Positions 1 through 7,344 of a DNA stretch of 47,155 bases are shown here, one piece after another. Source of the DNA: Acidimicrobiia bacterium (GTDB lineage: Bacteria > Actinomycetota > Acidimicrobiia > Acidimicrobiales > Bin134); contig JAJEGM010000043.1 of assembly GCA_022819825.1 (NCBI GenBank), positions 1 through 47,155 of the forward strand, written 5' to 3'. The notes beneath the pieces are model-generated. The model had not been told where the DNA came from. It made no database searches and worked only from the letters and a program-made list of their open reading frames with translations. A program made the position numbers and the translations under genes. Numbering within the stretch: position 1 is the first letter of the stretch; each line of letters starts with the position of its first letter.

Positions 1-135
1 GTCAAACGCTCAGCCCGAGGCTACCGAAACCTACACAACTACCGGCTCAGAATCCTGCTTGCCGCCGGACGAAAACCAGGCCAAACTCAACCCGTCACAA
101 AAATCAGAACCCGACGTCCCCGCTTCATCGCGTAG
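1..135 (+). CDS. ISL3-family transposase, C-terminal fragment
   Basis: An open frame from the first base to TAG at 133-135, giving the last 44 residues. It contains KRSARGYRNLHNYRLR followed by a hydrophobic ILLAAG, which I recognise as the conserved tail of ISL3 (COG3464-type) DDE transposases. The stop codon is within the terminal inverted repeat, as in a compact IS. The catalytic domain is outside the window, so activity cannot be judged. The family call rests on this tail plus the paired inverted repeat at 47021. Confidence 0.7.
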   Translation, partial: VKRSARGYRNLHNYRLRILLAAGRKPGQTQPVTKIRTRRPRFIA

Positions 136-139
136 AGCC
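1..139 (+). mobile_element. Right end of an ISL3-family insertion sequence
   Basis: The last 139 bases of an IS; the rest lies before the window. The inner sequence codes for the end of a transposase on the plus strand, and its stop codon lies inside the terminal inverted repeat. Read inward from position 139 the end begins GGCTCTACGCG. The left end of another copy at 47021 begins GGCTCTTCGCG, and the similarity runs for about 30 bases (a shared GAAGC, then GGGAC, then GGGT). The flanking bases 140-147 (ggttaaat) would be one copy of an 8-bp target duplication, the usual size for ISL3; the other copy is outside the window. The element has inserted into the FN3 gene on the minus strand. Confidence 0.75.
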
Positions 140-2072
140 GGTTAAATTGCTTCGTCACCCCTCCAGTACTTCCGCCTACAAGCTCCACCTGATAACCAGT
201 AATAGCGCTGCCGCCGTTGCTTTCGGGCGGAGACCACGTCACTGTCACGCTGTCTTCGTCGGGCGTGGCGCTGACATTACGGGGAACTGACGGTGGCTGG
301 ATGAGTTGCACCGGGGGGGGGGGGGTGCCTGTGAATTGGTTGGTGTTGGACTGGACGCCGTCCACCACGACGGTGAGGTGGCGGCCGGGGGTTCCGTTGA
401 AATAGCACAGTGCGGGGTTGGCGCCGTTGATTCTGGAGGTGGTGAATGAGGCGAACTGGCTTCCCAGGCTGCTGCGCGATGTGCTCCAGTAGCAGCGCAC
501 GCGGTAGCTGCCCGGCGAGAAGCCCGAATAGGAGGCGCTGAGCCACCGGCACGGCGACGACTGGTCCGAGCAGCCGGCGCGGTCCGCGGCCAGCGCGATG
601 GTCACAGACCGCGCCTGTTGGCGCTGGGGGGCGGGGTCGGTGCGGAAGTTGGCTGCGGCGCTGGCGCTGCGGCCGGCGGTGTTTTGGGCGGAGATTCTGA
701 TTTGGTAGGCGGTGTCGGCGCTGAGGCCGGTGAAGGTGGCCGATCGCTGGGAGGCGGACAGGTTTTTGCGGTCCACGCGGGTGTTGCCGCGGTACAGGTC
801 GGCCCGGTAGCCCGATATTGCTGCGCCTCCGTCGTCGGAGGGCGGAGACCACGACACGGTCGCGCTGTCCTCGCCGGCGGACGCGCTGAGGTTTCTGGGG
901 GCGCTTGGGGCGCTGGTCGCGGCGCCGGTGCGGGCGTTGGCGGTGCGGGGGTTGCTGGTTCCTGCGGTGTTGTGGGCGGTGATGCGGACTTGGTAGGCGG
1001 TGTCGGCGCTCAGGTTTTTGAACTCGGTCTCCCGGGTGTTGGCGGACACGGTTTTGGTGTCGATGCGGCGGTTGTTGTGGTAGAGGTCGATGGTGTATCC
1101 GGTTATGGGCGCGCCGCCGTTGTCGGACGGCGGGTTCCACACCACGCCGACGGTGTCGGCGCCGTTGACGAAGCCGACAATCCGCGGCGCCCCCGGCGCA
1201 GACGCCCGGCGCTGGGGGGCGGGGTCGGTGCGGAAGTTGGCTGCGGCACGGGTGCCGCGGCCGGCGCTGTTCTGCGCCTGTATGCGCACTTGGTAGGCGG
1301 TGTCGGCGCTGAGGCCGGTGAAAGTGGCCGACCGCTGGGAGGCGGACAGGCTCTTGCGCTCCACCCGGGTGTTGCCGCGGTACAGGTCCGCCCGGTAGCC
1401 CGACACCGAAGCCCCGCCGTCGTCGGACGGCGCGGACCACGACACGGTCGCGCTGTCCTCGTCAGCGGACACCCTGAGGCCTCTGGGTGCGGACGGCTCT
1501 TCGACCCTGGGCGCCTGGGTGGGGGCGGGCACGACGATGATCTCGGGTCCTGTCGAACACGAGGAGATGCAGCGCATCCTGATGGCGTCCACCCCGATGC
1601 TGCTTTTGCTGTAGCCGTGGCGGTTCCAGTGCTGGGAGGCCTCGTTGTCGCGAAGGGTGATGGTGACCGTGTCGCCGTCTGCGTCGTAGGCGCCAAGAGA
1701 CGTCCACCCGTAAGCGTCGCGCTGGGCGACGCGCTTGGTGTGTTGGGCGCCGCCGATGTCGATGCGGTACAGCACCGTCGCGGTGGCCCTGGTGTTGGGC
1801 ACATAGGCCTGGATCTCCTGGCGGCCGACCCTTGTGCCCATGGACCACCGCGCCCAGTTGCCTGTGCTGGACTCGCCTGCGGTGCCGTAGGTGTACACGT
1901 AGTTGTTCGACCCGTACCCCTTGCCCGCGTCACCGGCCCACCAGTACCGGCTCGGCCCGTTCAAACTGGGGTTGTCGTTCACATACCACGACGTCTGCTG
2001 CGGCTGCCCGGACGCCGCCGGGGCCAGAACCGAGGCCAACAAACAAAGCGCGACGAACAGCGCCAACCCCAA
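87..2072 (-). CDS. Secreted golvesin-like/FN3 repeat protein, 3' end cut by an IS and start out of frame
   Basis: The readable frame gives 661 residues from a TTG at 2072. A hydrophobic signal segment ends at APAASG. A golvesin/xanthan-lyase-type carbohydrate-binding-like domain follows (about residues 26-168), then three FN3 domains (about 195-480), a Cys-containing Ig-like domain (about 490-585) and the first half of a fourth FN3. The last 17 residues (from RLYAMKRG) are read from the inserted IS, so the natural C-terminus is lost. The TTG has no ribosome binding site and falls inside the signal peptide, leaving no positively charged n-region. The better start is ATG at 2172: it is followed by ten C and is one base out of frame, but with nine C it gives a continuous frame whose n-region ends GGWRGCRLG. 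A paralogue with the same arrangement lies at 9529-14040. Role: probably a surface or extracellular binding protein; ligand unknown. Confidence 0.75.
   Translation of the reverse strand: MGLALFVALCLLASVLAPAASGQPQQTSWYVNDNPSLNGPSRYWWAGDAGKGYGSNNYVYTYGTAGESSTGNWARWSMGTRVGRQEIQAYVPNTRATATVLYRIDIGGAQHTKRVAQRDAYGWTSLGAYDADGDTVTITLRDNEASQHWNRHGYSKSSIGVDAIRMRCISSCSTGPEIIVVPAPTQAPRVEEPSAPRGLRVSADEDSATVSWSAPSDDGGASVSGYRADLYRGNTRVERKSLSASQRSATFTGLSADTAYQVRIQAQNSAGRGTRAAANFRTDPAPQRRASAPGAPRIVGFVNGADTVGVVWNPPSDNGGAPITGYTIDLYHNNRRIDTKTVSANTRETEFKNLSADTAYQVRITAHNTAGTSNPRTANARTGAATSAPSAPRNLSASAGEDSATVSWSPPSDDGGAAISGYRADLYRGNTRVDRKNLSASQRSATFTGLSADTAYQIRISAQNTAGRSASAAANFRTDPAPQRQQARSVTIALAADRAGCSDQSSPCRWLSASYSGFSPGSYRVRCYWSTSRSSLGSQFASFTTSRINGANPALCYFNGTPGRHLTVVVDGVQSNTNQFTGTPPPPVQLIQPPSVPRNVSATPDEDSVTVTWSPPESNGGSAITGYQVELVGGSTGGVTKQFNRLYAMKRGRRVLIFVTG
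313..325 (-). repeat. 13-base G/C homopolymer inside the FN3 gene
   Basis: Thirteen consecutive G on the plus strand code for a Pro-rich linker (GTPPPPVQ) between the Ig-like domain and the last FN3 of the minus-strand protein. At 13 bases the frame carries correctly into the next FN3; a one-base change would end the protein. The matching place in the paralogue (about 12281-12298) is broken into shorter runs. Confidence 0.9.
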
Positions 2073-2158
2073 CCGACAACCCCGCCACCCCCCGGGGCCC
2101 CCTCTCGAGCCGGCTTGCTTCCGGCCCGGCTCTTCTACAAACGGATCAGCAGCACTCT

Positions 2159-2168
2159 GGGGGGGGGG
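2159..2168 (-). repeat. Poly-C tract after the start codon (10 C), candidate phase-variation switch
   Basis: On the minus strand ATG (2172-2170) is followed by A and ten C. With ten C the ATG frame reaches TGA after eight codons. With nine C it reads M-T-P-P-Q-S-A-A-D and runs on into the signal peptide at 2072. The present length is therefore an off state if this ATG is the real start. Homopolymer length is error-prone in assemblies, so the state is uncertain. Confidence 0.7.
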
Positions 2169-2178
2169 TCATGGCAAG

Positions 2179-2208
2179 ACCCTAACCAGGCGTATCGACC
2201 CCGAACAA
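2179..2208 (-). promoter_or_regulatory. Candidate leaderless promoter of the FN3 gene
   Basis: On the minus strand a -10-like TAGGGT (2184-2179) lies 6 nt before the ATG at 2172, and a -35-like TTGTTC (2208-2203) lies 18 nt further up. The same boxes and spacings occur upstream of the paralogue (14156-14185). Transcription would start at or next to the ATG. The short gap to the upstream dehydrogenase stop (2219) is filled almost entirely by this element. Confidence 0.5.
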
Positions 2209-2218
2209 GCCTCCCGCC

Positions 2219-3325
2219 CTAACCGGCCAAGAGCGCCCCCAGGGTGCGGAGCTGTTGGGTGCCGGCACCCAGGCTGCACTCGATGTGCTTGTTCCACAGG
2301 GTATAGCGGTGCAGCGGGTAGTCGACGCTCACCCCCATGCCGCCGTGGACGTGCTGGGTGGCGTGGGCCACGTCGTGGGCCCAGTGGGAGGCGTACCACT
2401 TGGCGATGGGCAGCCGTAGCGAGGCGTCGTTGCCCTCGGTCAAGTCGTAGAGCACGGCGTAGGTACACAGCCGCACGGCCTCCACGTGCATGAATTGGTC
2501 GGCCAGGCGCTGGGTAACTGCTTGGAACGTGGCCACCGGACGCCCGAACTGCTCCCGCTCAGAGGTGTATTCGGCGGCCAGGCGCAGCGCCCGATCCACC
2601 ACGCCCATCTGGGTGGCGCACAGCAGGGCGACGGCCCGATCGGCCAGCCAGGCTACGGAGATGCCGTCGGCGTCGCCGAGCGGCTCGCACGGGGCGCCAT
2701 AGAAGCTCACCTGGTGTACCGGTTGAAGCCGGGTGGACACGCCCGCCTCCATGGTGATCGCGGGGTCGGACAGGTCCACCAAGAACAGCCCGGTTCCGCT
2801 GATGATGCCATTGTCAGTGCCATCGTCGAGACCGCCTACCACCACGATCTTGGACGACTCAGCCGCGAACTCCACCACCTCTTTGGTGCCCACCATCTTG
2901 CCGTCCACCACCCGGGCCGTGGGATTGGTGATGTCGTCGTTCAGGTACTCCTGCAAGCCGAGGGTCAGAACGGTGGAACCGTCGGCACAGCCGGGGAGCT
3001 CTCGCTGACGCTGTTCGTCTGAGCCGAAAGCGTCCACTGCCAGCGCGGCCAGCATCCCGCTCCACAATGGGAGCGGGGCGACATGGCGGCCTTGGGCCTC
3101 CAGCACCTGTCCGACGGCCATCAAGTCCAGGCTGCCGCCTCCCACGTCTTCGCTCAGGCCTATGCCCACCAGCCCAGCCGCGGCCAGTTCGCCGTAGAGG
3201 TCCCGGTCGAACCACTCATCGGCGGCTTCGATCTCCATGAGCCGCTCCATGTCGAGGCGGTCGCCCATGATCCGGTTGGCCAGCTCGGAAACCGCCTGCT
3301 GTTCTTCACTAAGAGTGAAATCCAT
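2219..3325 (-). CDS. Acyl-CoA dehydrogenase, FadE28-like subunit
   Basis: 368 residues starting MDFTLSEEQQAV; the start at 3325 is preceded by an AGGGAGAA ribosome site. The longer upstream frame overlaps the preceding gene and is rejected. Overall order resembles mycobacterial FadE28 (ChsE1): a short N-terminal helical domain, a beta domain, then a C-terminal helical bundle with REQFGRPVATFQ and HGGMGVSVDYPLHRY. FadE28/FadE29 proteins form alpha2beta2 heterotetramers that oxidise short sterol side-chain acyl-CoAs. Here the partner gene is directly upstream with a 20-base gap, which fits an obligate pair. The substrate is inferred from family and context only. Its last 37 codons are duplicated at 14196-14309. 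Confidence 0.85.
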   Translation of the reverse strand: MDFTLSEEQQAVSELANRIMGDRLDMERLMEIEAADEWFDRDLYGELAAAGLVGIGLSEDVGGGSLDLMAVGQVLEAQGRHVAPLPLWSGMLAALAVDAFGSDEQRQRELPGCADGSTVLTLGLQEYLNDDITNPTARVVDGKMVGTKEVVEFAAESSKIVVVGGLDDGTDNGIISGTGLFLVDLSDPAITMEAGVSTRLQPVHQVSFYGAPCEPLGDADGISVAWLADRAVALLCATQMGVVDRALRLAAEYTSEREQFGRPVATFQAVTQRLADQFMHVEAVRLCTYAVLYDLTEGNDASLRLPIAKWYASHWAHDVAHATQHVHGGMGVSVDYPLHRYTLWNKHIECSLGAGTQQLRTLGALLAG

Positions 3326-3345
3326 TTTCCGTTCTTCTCCCTGCG

Positions 3346-4533
3346 CTACTTGCGCCGCTTCTCGCGGGGCAGGCCGAGACCGGCCATGCCGATGATGTCC
3401 CGCTGGATCTCGTTGGTTCCGCCGCCGAAGGTCAGGATCCAACAGCCTCGGTAGGACTCCTCCATCCGACTGGAGAACTCGGCATGGGGGGAGCCCTTCT
3501 TGAGATGGCCAGTAGCCCCTACTACCTCGGTCAGACCGGAGTAGATGAGGTGCATCGACTCCGATCCCCAAACCTTGATGGTGGAGGCCAAGGCAGGGTT
3601 CACGTTGTTGCCGACAGTACTCTCGTAGGCCACCTTCCAGTTCAACAGGTCCAGGAACTCCACCCGGGCCCGGCACTCGGCCAGCTTGACCTGCACCCAT
3701 TCCTGGTCGATCACCCGGCGGCCGTCGGGCAGCTTGGCCTCTTTGGCCCATTCCACCGCTTGGTTCACCAGATTGGCGATGCCCCCGGAGGCGCACAGCG
3801 ACACCCGCTCGTGGTTGAGCTGATTGGTGATGAGGCCCCAGCCCCCGTTCACCTCGCCCACCCGCAGCCAGTCGGGCACTCGCACGTTGTCGTAGAACGT
3901 GGAGGTGGTGTGGGAGCCGCCCATGGTGATGAACGGCTGGATGTCGAATCCGGGGTCGTCGGTGGGGGCCAAGAACATGGTGATGCCCTTGTGGGCGGGG
4001 GCGTCGGGGTCGGTGCGGGCGGCCAGCCACACGTAGTCGGCGTCGTAGGCCAGACTGGTGAACTGCTTCTGGCCGTTCACAACCCACTCGTCGCCGTCGC
4101 GCACCGCCCGGGTCTTGAGCGCGGCCAGGTCGGTGCCTGCGGTGGGCTCGGAATAGCCGATGGAGAAGTGCATCTCACCGGCCAGGATCTTCTTCAAGAA
4201 GAAGTCCTTCTGGCGGTCGTTCCCGTACTCCCGGATGGTCGGGCCCACCGTGTTGATGGTGAGGAACGGCACCGGCACCTGGGCGGCCCAGGCTTCGTTG
4301 AAGAAGATGTACTGCTCGATGGGGGTAAATCCCTTGCCGCCGTATTCCACCGGCCAGCCCACTCCTAGCCAGCCATCGCTGCCGATCTGGCGGATCAGCG
4401 CCTTGTAGTCCTCGTTGGCCTCGGTCTCGGTGTGGCGGATCTTCGCCCGCACCTCATCGGTCATGAGATTGGAAAAATACGTCCGCAGTTCCTGCTGGAG
4501 CTCAAGCTGGTCATCGGTCAATTCGACGCGCAT
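3346..4533 (-). CDS. Acyl-CoA dehydrogenase, FadE29-like subunit
   Basis: 395 residues from ATG at 4533. The order is an N-terminal helical domain with LQQELRTYFSNLM and LGVGWPVEYGG, a beta domain with IGYSEPTAGTDLAAL and VNGQKQFTS, and a C-terminal domain ending FGGGTNEIQRDIIG. This closely matches the mycobacterial FadE29 (ChsE2) pattern, including the YFSNL motif near the N-terminus. It oxidises an acyl-CoA at C2-C3 with FAD. It is the first gene of a two-gene unit with the FadE28-like subunit. No clear ribosome site is seen. It diverges from coaE across a 72-base gap. Whether its substrate is a sterol side chain is not shown by sequence. Confidence 0.87.
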   Translation of the reverse strand: MRVELTDDQLELQQELRTYFSNLMTDEVRAKIRHTETEANEDYKALIRQIGSDGWLGVGWPVEYGGKGFTPIEQYIFFNEAWAAQVPVPFLTINTVGPTIREYGNDRQKDFFLKKILAGEMHFSIGYSEPTAGTDLAALKTRAVRDGDEWVVNGQKQFTSLAYDADYVWLAARTDPDAPAHKGITMFLAPTDDPGFDIQPFITMGGSHTTSTFYDNVRVPDWLRVGEVNGGWGLITNQLNHERVSLCASGGIANLVNQAVEWAKEAKLPDGRRVIDQEWVQVKLAECRARVEFLDLLNWKVAYESTVGNNVNPALASTIKVWGSESMHLIYSGLTEVVGATGHLKKGSPHAEFSSRMEESYRGCWILTFGGGTNEIQRDIIGMAGLGLPREKRRK

Positions 4534-4605
4534 GGGGTAAGTCTGACAGTCACAGGGCTCGTTGGGCTATCCAGGGTCGCCAGTCCTGGGGGTAGCCTCA
4601 CATTG

Positions 4606-5217
4606 ATGCTGGTCGTGGGTCTTACTGGCGGGATTGGAGCGGGGAAATCGACCGCAGCAAGCCGATTCGCCGAGCTCGGGGCCGCAGTGATCGATGTGGA
4701 CGCAATCGGGCGGCAGGTGCTGGCCCCTGGGGGTCGAGCCGAGCGGGGGGTGATCGATGCTTTCGGCCCCGCAATCGTGGATGACCACGGGCACATCGAC
4801 CGGGCCAAGGTGGCCGCCGAGGTGTTCGGCCGCCCGGATCGGTTGGCTGCGCTGGAGGCAGTCAGCCATCCGGCCATCAACGCCGAGCTCGACGTGCAGA
4901 TTCAGGAATTGGACGAAAGTGGAGAAGTCCAAGTGGTGGTGCTCGACATGGCGGTTTTGACCGAGAGCCGGCTGGGGCAGCTTGAGTCGGGGCGGGGCTA
5001 CACCCAAGTGGTGGTGGTGGAGGCGCCCGAAGCAGTGCGCTTGCCCCGGCTGATCGAGCGGGGCCTCACCGAAGAGCAGGCCCGAGCCCGCATGGCCAGC
5101 CAGGCCACCGACGCCCAGCGCCGGGCGATTGCAGACCATGTGATTGTGAACGGCGGCACTCCCGAAGAGCTGGCCGCGGCGGTCGATCAGGTGTGGGCCG
5201 AGCTGACCGGCGGCTAG
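4606..5217 (+). CDS. coaE: Dephospho-CoA kinase
   Basis: 203 residues, the usual length for CoaE. The P-loop GGIGAGKST lies at residues 8-16, followed by the family motif DVDAIGRQVL and later SHPAINAEL. The enzyme phosphorylates the 3' hydroxyl of dephospho-CoA, the last step of CoA synthesis. I chose the ATG at 4606 because it places the P-loop at the N-terminus; a longer frame from 4432 would overlap the divergent dehydrogenase. A TAGCCT hexamer 7 nt before the ATG may be a leaderless -10. The gene sits alone on the plus strand between CoA-thioester enzyme genes. Confidence 0.93.
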   Translation: MLVVGLTGGIGAGKSTAASRFAELGAAVIDVDAIGRQVLAPGGRAERGVIDAFGPAIVDDHGHIDRAKVAAEVFGRPDRLAALEAVSHPAINAELDVQIQELDESGEVQVVVLDMAVLTESRLGQLESGRGYTQVVVVEAPEAVRLPRLIERGLTEEQARARMASQATDAQRRAIADHVIVNGGTPEELAAAVDQVWAELTGG

Positions 5218-5235
5218 CCGATCAGCAGGCATGCT

Positions 5236-6438
5236 CTAGGAGCGGGGGACCTCTTCCCAGGGCTGGCCCTTGTAGGGGTCGGGCTCCTTGGGCAATCCCA
5301 GCACCCGCTCGCCGATGATGTTGCGCTGCACCTCGTTGGTGCCCCCGGCGATGCCCATCCCCGGCGAGCTGATCACCCCGTCGGCCCACTGGCGGCCGTC
5401 ATCGTCGTCGGTGGCCCAGGCTTGGCCCGATGCACCGGCCAGCTCGATGGCCAAATCGGCTGCCTGGCGGCTGATCAGCGCGGCGTTCAGCTTGGCAATG
5501 GACCCCTCCGGACCGGGCGCCCGACCCGATTCGGCCGCCTGACGGATGCGCATCCCGATAAAACCCTGGATCCGCTCCCTGATGTGTAGATCGACCAGAG
5601 CTCCTCGGATCACGAGATCGGTATTGCGACCCCGCTTCTGGGCTTCGGCAATGAGCTGGGTGCTGCCCATGCGATTGCCCATGGCCCCAGAGCCGCCGGC
5701 GCCGATGGCCACCCTCTCGTACATGAGCATGGCCACTGCCACGTTCCAGCCTTCGCCCTCACCCGCCACCAGGCAGTCGTGGCCCACCCGCACGTCGGTC
5801 AAGTAGACCTCATTGAAGTGCGAGCTCCCGTTGATCTGGCGCAGCGGCCGGATGTCCACGCCGGGCAGCGACAGGTCGATGATGAACATGGACAGCCCCC
5901 GGTGTTTGGGCTGGGCGGGGTCGGTGCGGGCCACACACAGCCCGTACTCGCAATACTGGGCTCCGGAGGTCCAGACCTTCTGGCCGTTCAGCACCCACTC
6001 ATCGCCGTCGCGCACCGCCCGAGTGGCCAGAGAGGCCACATCGGAGCCGGCGCCGGGCTCGGAGAACATCTGGCACCAGATGTCGTCGCAGCGGATCATG
6101 CGGGATTGGAAGCGGGCCTTCTGCTCGGCAGTGCCGAAGTCGTTCATCACTGGCAGGCACATCCCATGCGAGATGGCCGCGGGCACCAGTGGCACCTGAT
6201 AGCGGGACAGCTCCTGGTTGAACACCTCGAGGTAGCTCTTGTCCAGGCCCAATCCGCCGTGTTCCACCGGATAGGCGATGCCCCCCAGACCGGCGTCGGC
6301 CAGCGCGCCGTGGAACCTGCGGCACTCGGCCACCAGCGATTCCTCAGTCCATTCCAACGGCGGTTCACTGCGGGGAACGGCGTTCTCCGCTAGGAACTCC
6401 TGGGTTTGCCGGCGAAACTCCTCAAGGGTCACGGTCAT
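5236..6438 (-). CDS. Acyl-CoA dehydrogenase
   Basis: 400 residues, standard ACAD fold: N-terminal helices, FSEPGAGSDVASL and LNGQKVWTSGAQY in the beta domain, and a C-terminal ending GGTNEVQRNIIGERVLGLP. The FAD-dependent enzyme introduces a 2,3-double bond into an acyl-CoA; chain type cannot be told. It converges with coaE (18-base gap), so a shared terminator region is likely, though no strong hairpin is seen. A TAGTCT box 7 nt before the ATG suggests leaderless transcription. It differs from the FadE28/29-like pair by being a single-gene unit and probably homomeric. Confidence 0.88.
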   Translation of the reverse strand: MTVTLEEFRRQTQEFLAENAVPRSEPPLEWTEESLVAECRRFHGALADAGLGGIAYPVEHGGLGLDKSYLEVFNQELSRYQVPLVPAAISHGMCLPVMNDFGTAEQKARFQSRMIRCDDIWCQMFSEPGAGSDVASLATRAVRDGDEWVLNGQKVWTSGAQYCEYGLCVARTDPAQPKHRGLSMFIIDLSLPGVDIRPLRQINGSSHFNEVYLTDVRVGHDCLVAGEGEGWNVAVAMLMYERVAIGAGGSGAMGNRMGSTQLIAEAQKRGRNTDLVIRGALVDLHIRERIQGFIGMRIRQAAESGRAPGPEGSIAKLNAALISRQAADLAIELAGASGQAWATDDDDGRQWADGVISSPGMGIAGGTNEVQRNIIGERVLGLPKEPDPYKGQPWEEVPRS

Positions 6439-6445
6439 GGTTCAA

Positions 6446-6473
6446 AGACTATGACTCTCGGCAACCATCCAAA
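6446..6473 (-). promoter_or_regulatory. Candidate leaderless promoter of the acyl-CoA dehydrogenase
   Basis: On the minus strand TAGTCT (6451-6446) lies 7 nt before the ATG at 6438, and TTTGGA (6473-6468) lies 16 nt upstream of it. No ribosome site is present. Confidence 0.4.
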
Positions 6474-6489
6474 GAACGGGAACGCGAAG

Positions 6490-6600
6490 GGGGCTATGTG
6501 CATAAGCAACCAACAGTCCCCTTGGCCGGGATAACGCCTTGGAGGTTGCATGCGTATCCCCTGGTCAGGGCGATTCTGCTTGCTTACGTGCATTAGCCCC
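6490..6600 (+). promoter_or_regulatory. Inverted-repeat operators upstream of abiE
   Basis: Two arms face each other: 6490-6509 (GGGGCTA, centre TGTGCA, TAAGCAA) and 6580-6600 (TTGCTTA, centre CGTGCAT, TAGCCCC). The outer 7 bases of each arm are exact reverse complements. The second arm ends 18 nt before the extended -10 box, so it covers the -35 position. A further imperfect pair lies between them (GGGATAACGC at 6528, GCGTATCCC at 6552). AbiEi antitoxins are known to repress their own promoter by binding paired inverted repeats; assigning these repeats to AbiEi is inference. Confidence 0.55.
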
Positions 6601-6618
6601 GAAGATTTCCAAGCAGTG

Positions 6619-6627
6619 TGATATAAT
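6619..6627 (+). promoter_or_regulatory. Extended -10 promoter of the abiE operon, leaderless
   Basis: TGATATAAT is a perfect extended -10 (TGN followed by TATAAT). Only six bases separate it from the ATG at 6634, so the transcript should start at or within a base of the start codon. No convincing -35 is seen, which an extended -10 does not need. Confidence 0.65.
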
Positions 6628-6633
6628 TCCTAC

Positions 6634-7344
6634 ATGGCGTTGATTGATGGCGGGAGGCCGGCCACGGAGACAGAGGCGGCAAGGGAGTGGATTGTCGGAC
6701 TCCCCGCGGGCACGTGGTTCACTGTGCCCGCGGTGCCTGCCCCCAAGCAGATCGTGAACGATCTCATCAAACGCCTTTTGGCTGATGCGCCTTCGATCAT
6801 CGGGCGGGCGGCGCGCGGCCTCTATTGGCGACAGCCGCCTTCGATCAGCAGCTTGCACGGGCTCGTTCCTCGCATCAACTCGTCCTTTTACTGGGCGGCT
6901 GCCCCACCGGGGTCTGGGTATGCGGATTGGAACGCGCTATTGGCCCTGGGGTGGGGCACGCAAGTGCCTGTGCAGGTGGAGATCGCAGTTCCTATCCGAA
7001 ATCTGGTTCCTCCGAGGATGCCCCTGAAAGGCGAGGGGGTGGTCTACAAGCACCGCCCAAATCCCCGTCGCCGCGACCTCAACTGGAACGAGGCGACACT
7101 GCTTGAGGGCGCTCGTTCCTGCGGTGCGGCAGACCCCCGCCTTTGGGGCTCCGCGATCTCCGGGATTGTGGAGGGGAACTGGAAATACAAGCCCCGCACG
7201 CCCATCAACAAAGAGAGGCTGCTGTGGGCCGCTGAGAGCGAGAGGGCGGACTCCAAGTGGCCCGCTGGCGAGGGTGAGATGTCCTTCGACTCCGTCATGT
7301 CCATGCTCGCGTCCGATCTGCCAGATGTGACCGAGGTGGGATGA
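6634..7344 (+). CDS. AbiEi-like antitoxin (type IV toxin-antitoxin)
   Basis: 236 residues. The N-terminal 65 (AREWIVGLPAGTWFTVPAV through IGRAARGLYWRQPP) look like a winged-helix DNA-binding region followed by the Arg/Gly/Tyr turn seen in AbiEi proteins. The rest is a mixed domain without motifs I can name. The downstream AbiEii toxin overlaps the stop codon by ATGA, so the two are translationally coupled. In known AbiE systems AbiEi represses the operon and counters the nucleotidyltransferase AbiEii without stable binding. The call depends largely on the neighbour; the sequence alone is moderate evidence. Confidence 0.65.
   Translation: MALIDGGRPATETEAAREWIVGLPAGTWFTVPAVPAPKQIVNDLIKRLLADAPSIIGRAARGLYWRQPPSISSLHGLVPRINSSFYWAAAPPGSGYADWNALLALGWGTQVPVQVEIAVPIRNLVPPRMPLKGEGVVYKHRPNPRRRDLNWNEATLLEGARSCGAADPRLWGSAISGIVEGNWKYKPRTPINKERLLWAAESERADSKWPAGEGEMSFDSVMSMLASDLPDVTEVG

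Noticed and set aside
690..1330. Regularly spaced repeats that could suggest a CRISPR array
   Set aside because: The period is about 300 bases and the repeats lie in FN3-coding sequence in frame; spacers are homologous to each other.
618..2222. Long plus-strand frame (534 codons) antisense to the first FN3 gene
   Set aside because: It is a product of GC-rich repeated FN3 codons read backwards; no domain, only Gly/Ala/Val/Arg-rich sequence. The same shadow occurs opposite the paralogue.
3326..4087. Long N-terminal extension of the FadE28-like dehydrogenase
   Set aside because: It reads through the FadE29-like gene in another frame; ATG at 3325 has a ribosome site and a family-like N-terminus.
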